From: Branchinecta lynchi
Lineage: Eukaryota; Arthropoda; Branchiopoda; Anostraca; Branchinectidae
DNA: 64,000 bases
Reading direction: 5' to 3'
NCBI GenBank assembly: GCA_023053575.1
Contig: JAKZAP010000021.1
Span: 18,042,212 to 18,106,211, forward strand
A program made the translations under genes and the position numbers. The notes below the pieces were generated by a model that had not been told where the DNA came from, searched no databases, and saw only the letters and a list, made by a program, of their open reading frames with translations. Of this stretch, positions 11,284 to 21,814 are shown one piece after another (within the stretch, counting starts at the first letter, position 1; every line of letters starts with the position of its first letter).

Positions 11284-13927
11284 CCCAACTGGTGTCAAAA
11301 TTATCTCATGGAACATGAACGGGGGAGTCCCACACAAACTTGCCATTATTCAAAAGTACTGTTCAGACTGTGATATTATGTTCATACAAGAACACATGCT
11401 CTCTCCTCACAATGTTGCTCTCCTAAAGTTCTCGCACGAATATACTTTTCACGTCGAGCCCGCAAAAACTCGGACTCTCGGACGTCCCTCTGGTGGCCTG
11501 GCGATTGTTTGCCGCTCATGCATTGAAAGCAAAGTGCTGTTTACGCATGACTACTTCCTGGCTATATCTTACGGTAATATCGCATTCTTCAATGTATATC
11601 TTCCTACAAACTACCATGATGATAAATCGGAGCGAAAGTTTATGAACGCAGTTCGCGATCTAGCGAAATGCCTGAAGTCTGTGACCAAGAAAAATCTGCA
11701 GTGCGTAGTCATGGGCGACTTCAATTGCAACTTGCTTGACAGCACATGTCCGCGCAGTCAACTGCTAAACGGCGTCTTCGATGGCAAACTTGCCATTCTC
11801 ACAAAGGATAGTGACTTTTCCTTCGTTCACAACTCTGGATCCGTTTCGAACATAGACCATACGGTCTGTTCGAAGGAAATTAACGGAAATGTATCTGTTT
11901 TGAAAGACGCTGTGTTCGCGGATCATCTGCCTCTACTAGCGTCTCTTAGCATAAAACCAGCTCTGCGTCCTCTCAAAAACGATAAGTGGAAAGTTGTAAG
12001 TGAATGGGACAAAGTTACTACTTCTCTGTATCATCAAGTGCTGAACTCACTTCTTGTAAAGATACACATCCCCTTCCATTTACTCCAAGTGAACTCCAAT
12101 ACCGATCCCAAGGAAGCAAGAGTACTTGTCAATATATTCTGTGCCGAGATTACTCACTCGCTGCTTTCAGCAGAAAAAATCGCGGTTCCTACTAGAAAGG
12201 TCAGAAAGAAAACAGAAGTTCCCAAATTCTCGCAAAATCGAGCTCTAGTTAAGTGTTGCAACGAAGCTAAGTTCTGGTTCAGAGTCTGGCAAGAATGTGA
12301 CCGTCCCAAGTCCGGCCCTGTTAATTCAATCCGTAAGTGGACGAAACGAAAATTTGACAAGCAACTGAAAGCTCACCGTACCAAACTAAAAGAAGAATAC
12401 TCATCCAGAATTATAAGTGACCCAGCTCTAATCTGGAAAGCACGGTTAAGTGAATCGGCTGCCGGAAAACCCCATGAATCCATTAACGAAAATGACTGGG
12501 AATCGTATTTTTCCAAAGAATTCAGTGCCCCCGACCCAAATTTGTCTAATCCCTTCGTACATAGGCTAGAATCGTTACTATCCAACCAGTGTGACCCGGA
12601 GTTTGTTGTTACTTACGGAAACGTATCTGATGCTATTTTAAAGCTGAAGAAAAAACATTCCCGTGGTGAAGACAATCTGTGCGCGCTAAATTTGCTACAC
12701 GGTATTACTTTGCTTGTGGAGCATCTGACGCTACTGTTCCAGATTATCTTCACTACCGGTATAGTACCTGATTCTTTTTGTGTTGGTTTGCTATCACCTA
12801 TCCTTAAAAAAGGTAAACCCGTGGATCAGTGCTCTTCGTATAGGCCTATCACCGTTGCCCCAGTACTTTGCAAAGTTCTCGAGCTTTTAGTTCTAAGAGA
12901 AATTCAGCATTCGTGCAGAATGCCTGACCATCAGTTCGGTTTCCGACCAGGACTAGGATGCGCTCACGCTCTTTTCAGTCTAGCCGCTATTCTAGCGGAT
13001 TCCCATGAATCTGGTGACCTCATAGTGATCGGTGCTTTCGATGTTAGTAGAGCGTTTGATTCGTCGATTCATGCTCAGGCCCTTCTAGCGGCTTACCAGC
13101 AAGGTGTAAACCTCCGCGTCACCCGTGTCCTGTATCATATGTATTGCCGTTTGAAAGCGCGTATCAAGTTAGGAAGCCGCCCCACTTCAGTAGTTGTTCC
13201 GGTAGAGAAAGGTGTTCGTCAGGGTTCATTATTATCCCCTAGTTTGTATAATAACAGCGTTTTAAATGCCCAGGCAAGTGTCAATGTTTCATGTATCGCC
13301 AAGAGTATAAACGTGTCGCTACTTACGTACGCGGACGACCTATTAAGTTTAAGCCGGTCTACTAGTGGTCTGCAATCGAATTTCATGATCCTACGAGATG
13401 AATATCGAAAAATCGGCCTCGCCTTCAATACGTCTAAATCTGCAGTACTGTTTTTCAATGATAATTCCCCTCAACCCGAACACCTTCAACTGGGTAGCGA
13501 GTCAATTACCGTTTCGTCTCACGTCGTATACCTTGGTCTGCCGATAGGCCGTAACCTTAAAGAAACTCGTGTACTAATCATTAAACACGTCGAGAAAAAA
13601 CTTCGAACCGCATACGGTTCTATCGTCGCCAGTAGACTCCTATTATGCCGAAAGTATCTCGCGATCATGTATAACGCTGTCGCACTGCCGCATATCCTGT
13701 ATGTCGCGCCGTTTTGGAATTTGTTAACCGAGACCCAAAAACGTAAGCTCCGGTCCCTTTACTTCAGATTTGCAAAGTTTCTGCTGCGTTGTCCCTTGTG
13801 GACGAGGAACACTTTTTTGATTGAAAAACACCAGATTGCGGACCCTAGTATCGCCGTGGATCGGGTAATTTCAAATTTCCAGGGGAAATGGAACCACCCC
13901 TGGCTTAGACACTTTTATAGTTCGTGA
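11273..13927 (+). CDS. Retrotransposon ORF2: APE endonuclease and reverse transcriptase
   Basis: This 884-residue protein has no internal stops. The N-terminal apurinic-type endonuclease shows SWNMNGG (12-18), QEHM with catalytic E40, GDFN (148-151), IDHT (194-197) and ADHLPLL (216-222). The reverse transcriptase spans about 505-740 with SYRPI (522-526), FGFRPGLGCAHALFSL, FDVSRAFD (589-596), GVRQGSLLSP (647-656) and the catalytic YADD (686-689). It ends in a short basic C-terminal region without RNase H. Its ATG overlaps the ORF1 end by 11 nt (ATGTCCAATAG), suggesting reinitiation or coupled translation. All catalytic residues are present, so the copy looks recent. Confidence 0.93.
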   Translation: MSNSPTGVKIISWNMNGGVPHKLAIIQKYCSDCDIMFIQEHMLSPHNVALLKFSHEYTFHVEPAKTRTLGRPSGGLAIVCRSCIESKVLFTHDYFLAISYGNIAFFNVYLPTNYHDDKSERKFMNAVRDLAKCLKSVTKKNLQCVVMGDFNCNLLDSTCPRSQLLNGVFDGKLAILTKDSDFSFVHNSGSVSNIDHTVCSKEINGNVSVLKDAVFADHLPLLASLSIKPALRPLKNDKWKVVSEWDKVTTSLYHQVLNSLLVKIHIPFHLLQVNSNTDPKEARVLVNIFCAEITHSLLSAEKIAVPTRKVRKKTEVPKFSQNRALVKCCNEAKFWFRVWQECDRPKSGPVNSIRKWTKRKFDKQLKAHRTKLKEEYSSRIISDPALIWKARLSESAAGKPHESINENDWESYFSKEFSAPDPNLSNPFVHRLESLLSNQCDPEFVVTYGNVSDAILKLKKKHSRGEDNLCALNLLHGITLLVEHLTLLFQIIFTTGIVPDSFCVGLLSPILKKGKPVDQCSSYRPITVAPVLCKVLELLVLREIQHSCRMPDHQFGFRPGLGCAHALFSLAAILADSHESGDLIVIGAFDVSRAFDSSIHAQALLAAYQQGVNLRVTRVLYHMYCRLKARIKLGSRPTSVVVPVEKGVRQGSLLSPSLYNNSVLNAQASVNVSCIAKSINVSLLTYADDLLSLSRSTSGLQSNFMILRDEYRKIGLAFNTSKSAVLFFNDNSPQPEHLQLGSESITVSSHVVYLGLPIGRNLKETRVLIIKHVEKKLRTAYGSIVASRLLLCRKYLAIMYNAVALPHILYVAPFWNLLTETQKRKLRSLYFRFAKFLLRCPLWTRNTFLIEKHQIADPSIAVDRVISNFQGKWNHPWLRHFYSS

Positions 13928-14283
13928 TCCGTAATTATTATGTAAAACGTCATGTGTCTGTATATGTTGTGCCTTAAATGTCTCTTCTTTTTTTTTCTTT
14001 TTCTTCTTTTTTACTCCGTTTTGTTCTTAAGTGAAAAATACGGGAAATAAATACTTTACTTACTTACTTACTTACTTACTTATTACTGAAACGCCGCGTA
14101 TGTATTGAGATTCAATTTTACTGCGTTATAATAGAAATTTGTGTTTGTGAAGACGGCCGTAGATAGTTCAGAACGTCAGTCTAGAGCAAATAGTGAAAAC
14201 TAAAAAAATTAACACATTACAAAAAATACAGTATATCCAGTTAGATGATACAAAAATAAGTTGGCTTTTCAGTTAAACTTTAA

Positions 14284-14721
14284 AGGACACCTGAACAATG
14301 AAACCATACTTGAACACACCATGGAGAATGCATTTACAGACATGGCCATTGAGAGCATTGTTCTCCTGAGCGTGACGTTTTCAAAATAGGGATATTTGTT
14401 TCCGGAGGTTTGCACATGCAGACTCCAAAACAAAAAGCGCAATTCATTCAAATCTTGTACAGCGCTGGCCGGATCGTATTGGAATTTCCGCTAGATACAC
14501 GTTTGGGCTTAACTGGGAAAAAATATTCCAGAAGAAGGGTTGATTGGAGACATTCGATAATTTCTAAAATTGTTCGGTACTGAAATAAGGACAGATGCAA
14601 AATGGAGCAAAAATCATAGCTTGGAAGCACTATTTCGTATTTGGATTGGGTTTCTGCAGGCAATGTTAACGGAAGTCATACAGATAGGGATGATACTTGG
14701 TACTCTTCATTCAGGTGTCCT
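14284..14721. mobile_element. TTAA-flanked MITE, copy 1 (piggyBac-like)
   Basis: This 438-bp element begins AGGACACCTGAACAATGAAA and ends TTCATTCAGGTGTCCT, so the termini are inverted repeats starting AGGACACCTGAA. It is bounded on both sides by TTAA (14280-14283 and 14722-14725), the target duplication typical of piggyBac transposons. It encodes no transposase and would depend on one elsewhere. Related copies are at 54004-54445 and 55375-55812. Confidence 0.85.
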
Positions 14722-15159
14722 TTAACCCACTGTGGTAAGTTTTTAGACTTCAAACGTGAGATGAAATTTCATACGCGAGGTTTAGGTTCTCACTCAAACC
14801 CTCTGCAAAATTCCGATACGACAATCCTACATAGTTGAAACCATAAAATGGTTTTGGTCAATTTGTACCTCGGCCTCAAGTTCACACGAAGATGAGAACG
14901 AGTAAATACATGACCGAAACAATACCCGGGCCGGTTCTGCTTCTAATTTTCTGCTATGGCTGCGATTTTCTCGAAGCTCAAAAACAGGAGCATATAACTT
15001 TAGGCGTGGTTATCACTGCCCCGACTTGTTCAAAGATAGGTCCAGATCAGTCGTTCACTAGTGCAAGAACTCCATGCGATTTTCCAGATTTCAGGCCTGA
15101 CTTTTAAAAACTGTGGCAGCCGGCTGGCCCTAAGAACACATCTGTGATCCGTCTGAAAA

Positions 15160-15195
15160 TGATTACTTTTTTTTTTTTTTTTTTTTTTTTTAGGG
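15160..15195. repeat. Poly-T tract next to exon 7 donor
   Basis: A run of roughly 25 T (plus strand) lies just downstream, in gene orientation, of the exon 7 donor. It may be the poly-A end of a decayed retroposon, but nothing else supports that. Confidence 0.5.
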
Positions 15196-15207
15196 GAGTG
15201 TACTTAC

Positions 15208-15330
15208 CCTGGAAAGAGATATTTTGTCATACTGCAGGGCTGGGTCCACGAAGGGCTTAGGAGGGACGGCTGGCTTTTCCTCTCCATTCAAATGATTCTT
15301 GCTTGGAGTCCCATCAGCATCCGGCGAATT
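15208..15330 (-). CDS. SRCAP: SRCAP-like ATPase, coding exon 7: insertion segment
   Basis: This exon encodes 41 codons (NSPDADGTPSKNHLNGEEK, then PPKPFVDPALQYDKISLSR) between the acceptor TTAATTTTAG and the donor TCCAGG|GTAAGT, in phase 0 on both sides. A run of about 25 T lies just beyond the donor. The segment is charged and proline-rich and connects the disordered insertion to the helical part in exon 8. Confidence 0.82.
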
Positions 15331-15519
15331 CTAAAATTAAGACCTTACATTAACATCTATCAACTCCCATGAACGTCCCATCACAGGGGTTGGCGTGGAA
15401 TTTGGGCTAGGAATGTGGGGACATGACAAATGTGGGTCTGACATCGGATCGTGTATTATCGAGAGTAGTCCTTCCGACAGAGAGGTCAAATCATGAACGT
15501 GTCCGAAAAGCTCCGAAAC

Positions 15520-15665
15520 GAACGAAAATGCTGAATTAATTCAGCATTTTATGCAGCATCTCGCTTTCAGAATTAGATTTTCGCTCAATTAATGCAGCAT
15601 TAATTCAGCATAGAATTCATCGAAAAATTCAGCAAGAATGCTGAATTTTATGCTGAATTTTCAAG
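15520..15665. repeat. Palindromic TGCTGAAT word cluster
   Basis: The words ATGCTGAATT and AATTCAGCAT recur in both orientations (for example AATTAATTCAGCATTTTATG and AATGCTGAATTTTATGCTG). The cluster could form several small hairpins. No terminal repeats or target duplication were identified. Confidence 0.55.
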
Positions 15666-16190
15666 AATAGTACGGCGGTTTTCCCAGTGTTTTCGGCGGC
15701 CAACATAACAAATTCAAAAAGACAACTGACAATTGGGCAAAGATTCCAAATTCTAAGACAACTGGCGATCATGGCCAACGAAGAAAGGGAAGATAAGAAG
15801 GTTGGATATCAGTAGCTGATCTATTTTGTCAACTTTATACAGGTAATTCTTTTGTCTTCTTGTTCTTCCTGACTTAAATTTTGGTATTCTAGAAGTGTAA
15901 AGAGCAGAAAAAAAGGTAACAGCTTTCGGACAAAAAAAAAATAAAAGGCAGCTTTTACAGCACCAAAAAGCTTTCGGACACGTTCCATATTCCTTAATTT
16001 GTTTTTCTTCCCTAAAATTCTGGCGTCATGTCTGGGAACCCAGGAGGACGGACCTAGTCTGTGGCAGACTAAAGGGGTCGGAAGAGGAACTGCTGCCTCC
16101 CTGCACTCATACACTAAGGCAGAACCGATTTAAACATTTTGGCTTCCGGGCAGGTGCGTCGAGGACTAGGCGATTCCAAATAGAAAGCAG

Positions 16191-16609
16191 AGGCGTATTG
16201 TCGCCGTTCCGTCGCTCCGCGACGACTTCTTTTGAGGAGTCCCTACATCTTTGTTTGCCCCAGGGACTCGCTTCCATTTATTCTGGCCAGTCCCCGCGGA
16301 CGGGGAATGCTCCAATTATCATCACCATCATCAAAAAGGACTTCCTTTCTGATTCCGAGGGGAACCAATTTGTGCTTGTGTTGTGCAATGTAAAATTAAC
16401 TGAAAACAACCAGAATAAAGAAAACCAAACATAAAGTGGATCCAGACTTCATCACTGCATATTTTTTTTTCGAACAAAATCCATTTTGTGAGCATTCCCC
16501 GTGTTCTCGCAGTTTTCCTTACGCGGGGTCCACGTGGAGTGACTCCCTCTATTCTCGCCGTTCCCCTTGATTCGCTGCGGAGTCCTAGAGAAACGGCGAG
16601 AATAGGCCT
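16191..16609. mobile_element. AGGCGTATTC MITE, copy 1 (3-bp target duplication)
   Basis: This 419-bp element has termini AGGCGTATTGTCGCCGTTCC and, inverted, AACGGCGAGAATAGGCCT. CAG flanks both sides (16188-16190, 16610-16612). Internally it shares blocks with the copy at 34215-34627, such as GGGGAATGCTCC, CATCAAAAAGGAC and AAAGTGGATCCAGACT. It carries no transposase. Confidence 0.8.
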
Positions 16610-16767
16610 CAGAGTTGAACTAATTATGTTTGTTATCGGATTGTATTTTAAAATTGTAATACACATGTGATTATTTATGACTATGTCGACCATATTTGAC
16701 GATCCACGACTATTTTTGTTTAAAATAACATGGAATTAAACGAATTAAAATTAACTAAGTGTCAAGT

Positions 16768-16900
16768 GTCGCAAACCAGTCACCCAAAATCCATGATTAT
16801 TCGAATTTTGGTTGGTAAATTGGTTGCTTTGCTCTGCTTTCGGAACACAGCGAGATCAACATAAGAGTTAATACGCGTAAGTGGTCCATGATGGCAAGCC
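16768..16900 (+). repeat. GTCGCAAACC short repeat, copy 1
   Basis: This 133-bp conserved block starts GTCGCAAACCAGTCACCCAA and ends near GTGGTCCATGATGGCAAGCC. It is shared with copies at 17691, 18447 and 18757. The stretch between GGAACAC and the AGTGGTCC block varies between copies. Confidence 0.75.
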
Positions 16901-16977
16901 AGATGCGCCAAATGTTTGCCGGGGGGAATGACGGAAGATACTAACAAAAACATTCCAAGTTGAAATTCCATTGAACA

Positions 16978-17663
16978 CATTCTCCTAAACCTCAAGCTGT
17001 GAAGACTCTATATGACTCTATATGCTATGATGAATGTAGAAGTAGAATCAGGTGAAGGTATAATTGTTTTTCTAGCGAGCCAAATTTATTCGTTCTTTTG
17101 GTGTTATTTTAGAATCCGTCATGTAAGAGCACATTAATTTGGTTAGGACTAACGCTTCTCGTGGTGTTGGGCCTACGTTATGTTAGGCTAATGCATCTTC
17201 TCCCGTATTCAGCCCTGAGATCCTTTATTTTAAAAAGTATCACTAAATATTGAGTTGCACTTCTTAATGGAAGAATATTAAGTAGTGCAAATAGGGTCTC
17301 GGAACTTTGGACGGGGCGGGAGGAAACAATAAAAACGTGCTAACTTTAATTTTGTATAATTTGGATGGATTTATTATTAACACGCATAATCAAAATGGCA
17401 ATTGACAAAAGAACAATACAGAGATCTCAGAGCTGAATACTGTAGAAGACGCATTAGCTAACACAATATAAGCCCATCACCACGAAAAGCCTTAGTCCTA
17501 ACCGAATTAATGTGTTCATTCCATGAGGGATTCTAAAAATAACACCAAAATAACGAACAGATTTGGCTCGCTAAAAAACAGTTATACCCTCACCTGATTC
17601 TACTTCTACATTCCTCATACCATATAGAGTCTGCACAGCTTGAAGTTTAGGAGAATGTGTTAG
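16978..17663. mobile_element. Foldback element of about 690 bp
   Basis: The left arm ACATTCTCCTAAACCTCAAG and the right arm CTTGAAGTTTAGGAGAATGT are reverse complements. The similarity extends inward about 200 bp (AAGTAGAATCAGGTGAAGGT versus CCTCACCTGATTCTACTT, and the TTAGGACTAA / TTAGTCCTAA blocks). The unpaired centre at about 17200-17460 has no reading frame of note. It sits between two GTCGCAAACC repeats. Confidence 0.75.
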
Positions 17664-17690
17664 GTAAATGTAAAGGAGGCAGATAAAACT

Positions 17691-17822
17691 GTCGCAAACC
17701 AGTCACCCAAAATCCATGATTATTCGAACTTTGGTTGGTAAATTGGTTGCTTTGTTCTGCTTTCGGAACACGGCGAGATCAACATTTAGTTAAATTGCCA
17801 AAGTGGTCCATGATGGCAAGCA
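17691..17822 (+). repeat. GTCGCAAACC short repeat, copy 2
   Basis: Same conserved block as copy 1, ending GTGGTCCATGATGGCAAGC. It begins 28 nt after the right arm of the foldback element. Positions 17823-18446 between this and the next copy show no gene. Confidence 0.75.
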
Positions 17823-18446
17823 AGTTGCAAGGTAAGGATGCCAGGAGGGTTTCAACGCTCTTTAAAAGTTGTTGTCGTCTATTTCTTTTCAGCCCGTTTC
17901 TTTATTGTTATAAATCGTTTGACCATTTCATGTTTGATTAACTTTTTCTATCTCAATCATATTTTGTATAAATATTAGAATAGTAAGGACACTTGCGACG
18001 AATTATTTTTGTAATTATTTTCAAGACATGTCATTTTAATTCGCGTTCGTACTTTGATGAATCGTATTCTAAACCGTGAGTTGTATACATAAATCATAGG
18101 TTAGAATTGTAAATATATCCCTTGGTCGATATTTTTAACTGTATTGACATGTCCAGCACTATTTTTGTTTGTAAAAGATGTTTATAGATAAATAAGCCAA
18201 ATTGTAACTGTAACTGTGGGCCGACATGTATCGCCCAGTGCTCTGATCAAAACAGCTTGGGAGGCTATTAGCGGAGGGAAAAGGTTGAGGAAAAGTCGTC
18301 ACGGTATCAACTACCACAAACAATGCAGTTTCCAATGCGAGTCTACCGTGAGAACCGAAACAATATTAGGGTAAGGACGTATGGAGGCCTTGAGGGGGAG
18401 GAAGGAGAATTTGTGTGTATGTGGGGGGGGGGGGTGTAACTAAATT

Positions 18447-18578
18447 GTCGCAAACCAGTCACCCAAAATCCATGATTATTCGAACTTTGGTTGGTAAATT
18501 GGTTGCTTTGCTCTGCTTTCGGAACAAGGCAAAATCAACATTAGGTTGAAGTACCCAAGTGGTCCATGATGGCAAGCC
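18447..18578 (+). repeat. GTCGCAAACC short repeat, copy 3
   Basis: Same block, starting GTCGCAAACCAGTCACCCAA and ending at GGTCCATGATGGCAAGCCC. A G-run precedes it. Confidence 0.75.
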
Positions 18579-18756
18579 CGATGGCCAAGGAACGACTGTT
18601 CGCCAAGTGGGATAGGTAAATTGCTAATAGCAACCGCGTCTACAATTTTGCTCCGGCGTAAATCGACGGCTTTTAGGAGTGTTTTCTTTCGCATCCCCCC
18701 CCCCCCCCTCCAAAGCACGAGGACGATGAGTAAGGAAACTAGCCAGTATTTGAATT

Positions 18757-18886
18757 GTCGCAAACCAGTCACCCAAAATCCATGATTATTCGAATTTTGG
18801 TTGGTAAATTGGTTGCTTTGCTCTGCTTTCGGAACACCGCAAGGTCAACACAAAGCTGACGAGCGAAAAGTGGTCCATGATGGCAG
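18757..18886 (+). repeat. GTCGCAAACC short repeat, copy 4
   Basis: Same block, ending GTGGTCCATGATGGCAGGGC. It lies 178 nt after copy 3 in the same orientation, so all four copies point the same way within 2.1 kb. Confidence 0.75.
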
Positions 18887-18978
18887 GGCGAAAAGAACGA
18901 ATTTATTCTGTTCTTTTTTTTTACAATACTCGCAAATTTGGTTTATAACCAGGAAAGTTGATTTGTAGGTATTTACTG

Positions 18979-19058
18979 TAGCTTTTTACCCGTCTACTCT
19001 ACTTTCGTCTTCACCGTTGCTTTTTAGCCGTCTACTCTACTTTCGTCTTCACCGTCGC
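18979..19058 (+). repeat. 40-bp direct duplication
   Basis: CCGTCTACTCTACTTTCGTC followed by TTCACCGTYGCT occurs twice back to back with only single-base differences. Confidence 0.75.
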
Positions 19059-19414
19059 TCATTGCAGATAAAGAAAATACAGGAGGCATACTCCGCGCGC
19101 TGACCCGCAGTTGAGCGCGTCCAAAGAACCAATGAGCTTTGTCTCCTACTTTTCCTCAACAGCGGTATAACGAAACGTGATGTGGCGCGAAGATATTAAC
19201 CTCCGCTCGTTCGCAGTGGAAAAGGAATAAGGAAATGCTCGATTAATGACACCGCATTGTCATACTACAGAGACAGGGAGACGGAGGTTCTATCTGATTA
19301 TTTGTTCTTGATTACGCTATTCATTGAAAAACAGGTTTCGATCATAAACGCAGATATGGGTCAATGATCAAATCGCAGAGAAAACTATGAAAGGGCTGCG
19401 GCAGCTTAAACACC

Positions 19415-19832
19415 GTAAAACTTAAGCACAGCTCTTACTAGAAATAATCTTTTGCCTAGGAAAGCTTTTTACAAATACCATTACTTTCCACCTGAAATGA
19501 GCGATTTTCTCGTTAGCGCTTGGTGAAACTATTCGGCCACGGCGGGTGTGAACAAAAGTTTGAAAAATAGACGTGCCTTGGTTATAAAGTGGAAAACGAA
19601 GCAAACAAAAAAAGTAAAAATACAGAAGATTCTCACATCATTATGTTTGAAGAAGATGTGAGTAGACATTGAAGGCTCCGGTAAACTTTTCTCCGTCTGA
19701 CGTGGCAAAACTCGGCACGGCCAAAAAAGTGCTAAATTCGTAGGCACAAAACGAAAGAATGAAGAAAGGTGGGGATAATTCCACAAGGGAGCTAAGTATA
19801 TTACAAAAGGCAGAATAAGCAACAGGGGTCAA
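19415..19832. repeat. Dispersed repeat shared with 50887-51308
   Basis: The block AAGCACAGCTCTTACTAGAA at the left and GCAGAATAAGCAACAGGGGT at the right have counterparts in the same order at 50887-51308, with similar spacing. It ends 15 nt from the exon 6 donor. Confidence 0.6.
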
Positions 19833-19846
19833 TCAAGATTACTTAC

Positions 19847-20073
19847 CGTTGGCTGTGCGCTAGTCTGCCTGTTCACCGTTGTCACAATCCGAATGGGCGC
19901 GGATGGAATCGAACCGACAGCCGGGGCCGGAAGACTCGCCTGCTGTGACCCTTCCGGCGTGACCGCGTGCCCTTGTGAGCCCTGCGCAGCCATCTTAAGC
20001 AAATGGCCATTCGTTCGACAGGGGGCTCCGGTTGATACGGGGATGATGGGTTGCCGAGCAGTAAGTCCTGCTC
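19847..20073 (-). CDS. SRCAP: SRCAP-like ATPase, coding exon 6: low-complexity insertion segment
   Basis: This exon covers about 75 residues (AGLTARQPIIPVSTGAPC, then SIPSAPIRIVTTVNRQTS) rich in A, P, S, T and Q. The acceptor TCGTTTCAG and donor CCAACG|GTAAGT fit. It enters with two bases to complete the codon left by exon 5 and leaves in phase 0. Base composition is much more GC-rich than the flanking intron, as expected for coding sequence. A copy of a dispersed repeat (19415-19832) ends only 15 nt beyond the donor. Confidence 0.8.
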
Positions 20074-20204
20074 CTGAAACGATAGAGGTTTAGACGAGCT
20101 TTGGTTCTGCGAAATGTACCGCTCCGCTCGTGATCCGACAACCCACTGGTCAGCTGAGCCCCTCGTCAGTTAAACAAGACTAAAGGTGTCGCTGGGATCC
20201 CAAA

Positions 20205-20985
20205 AACTTAAACGACCCCTCGCACTATTTACTCTTCAACTTGCAGTATTTTAATATATTTGAATACTTTGAAACTGGCTGTGCTTTCAACAAATAACCC
20301 ACAGTTTTTGGCAGCTTTAAGCCTTTTACTAGACCCGCTGACTTAAAGCCGTCAATTTGGAATCTACTACCGTTAGATATCCGGAATTCGAACAACCTCA
20401 TTTCCTTCAAGCGAGCAGCGAAAGGTCACTACAGGAAAATTGTTTAGTGTTATCCTCCTTTAGACCCACCCCCTGTTTTCTTTCCTTTTGTTTTCTTTCT
20501 TTCTCGTTCCTTCTTTCCCTTATTTTCTCTCTCCTTTTTGAAACCATAGGTTATTTTTTTCCTCTCCTATTTTTTTTTCTCTTTAAATAGAATGTCAAAT
20601 TAGTTGATTCTGTTTGATGTTTAAATTATTATCGGATATTTCCCTGCCCTAGCCAAGCACTACATTTGTGCTTTCCTGGCAGGAATGTAAATTGTGTATT
20701 TTTGTGTCTTTAAATATAGTCTAATGAAACTGAAACCGAACTGAAACAGGGAAACAATTTACATAACCGGTTTTTCTGATGGAAAAACTTCTCGCAGACG
20801 ACCATCGACAGCGCAATACACATCGAAGGTAGCAAAACTCGGCAAGGGAGAAAATCAGCGTAGTTTTGCTAAGGGGTTAGAGTATAGCGTGCGAAATTGG
20901 GGTCTACGGGTTTAGAAATATATGGAGTGATTATGGAAGTAGGTTTCGGTAGTATTATAAGTAAGACAGGTTTCATCCACACAAT
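20205..20985. repeat. Dispersed repeat copy 2 (uninterrupted version of 510-1385)
   Basis: The 20205-20345 and 20745-20985 portions match the copy at 510-1385 without its 520-bp insertion. Positions 20345-20745 are pyrimidine-rich and have no match there. The copy shows the pre-insertion state GAAGGTAGCAAAACTCGG. Confidence 0.6.
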
Positions 20986-21465
20986 AGGATCTTGTACATA
21001 TCCGGTCTTCGCTAGACTCCTACTCATAACCTATATTTAGCGGTTAAAGAGTTACTATAGTTTTACGCGTGTGTATTATGTTATTTTCTTGTATTTTTAG
21101 TATGCTTTGGTCAGATTGTTCTTTAGTAGTATTACATGTTGGGCCAATTTGTATGTATTTACTTCACTTTATACTCTCCGATCTTGGAGGTCAATAAAAT
21201 ATTTGAATTTGAATTATTACCATTGAAATTTAGAAACAGATTAAGGCCAACGGCTAATCATCTGAGAAAACCAAGTTCAGATCTAGATTCAGCGTGTGTG
21301 TTCACCCCTATACTTCATATCTACTTTGACAAAACTGATCATCCTGCCTTACCGTCTAACAAATTTCCGGTTTCAGCAGGATTCGGGGTGAACTACTTGC
21401 CCGTCAAAAGAACTATTTTTGATCAGGTTCTCAAACAAGGTTTTGAACATAATATGAATTGCCCA
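20960..21465. repeat. Diverged copy of the minisatellite-bearing element
   Basis: CATCTGAGAAAACCAAGTTC, TTTCCGGTTTCAGCAGGATTC and AACTACTTGCCCG are shared with 22000-23105. It ends close to exon 5. Only part of the element is present. Confidence 0.5.
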
Positions 21466-21482
21466 TAATAGCCCAGACTTAC

Positions 21483-21632
21483 CTCCAGGGGACACGATGG
21501 GCGGAGATGGCAGTATGGGCGCCGGCGACGCTAGCAAAGGTTGTGGGGTTGAAATCCTCACCCCTAGCGGCTGAATCGATTGCGTAGGCCTATAACCCAT
21601 TATCCCAGGTCTTGGTATAATCACGGACTGAC
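21483..21632 (-). CDS. SRCAP: SRCAP-like ATPase, coding exon 5: proline-rich insertion segment
   Basis: This exon covers about 50 residues rich in P, S and I (QSVIIPRPGIMGYRP, then PLLASPAPILPSPPIVSP). It was found by phase: exon 4 leaves one base, this exon supplies two, and the frame stays open between TCTTGCAG and GGAG|GTAAGT. It is low-complexity and probably disordered. Family membership rests on position and splice phase more than on sequence, since this part of the insertion diverges fast. Confidence 0.82.
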
Positions 21633-21814
21633 CTGCAAGAGAAAATCACTGAATTTCCAAAGCTAGAAAGCATAAAGATCGGAGACTTGAGAAGAAAAAA
21701 GGTCAGAGTGAAAGATCACATCAGAAAAGGATCAGACTTAGATCGTAATGAACCATCATTCCTTCTGTCGATTATAAATATCTCAGCAGTGTCGCCGATA
21801 AGAAATAAATACAA

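Larger units (their letters stand above)
9950..14084 (+). mobile_element. Full-length-looking non-LTR (LINE-type) retrotransposon
   Basis: Two uninterrupted overlapping ORFs (zinc-knuckle gag-like, then endonuclease plus reverse transcriptase) are followed by a U-rich 3' UTR and a (TTAC)n tail at about 14055-14084. There are no LTRs and no RNase H domain. The element lies in a SRCAP-like gene intron, antisense to the gene. The 5' boundary is uncertain because I could not identify a target duplication; 9950 is an estimate. The layout fits the Jockey/CR1/I-like group of APE-type elements; the exact clade is not resolved. Confidence 0.85.
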
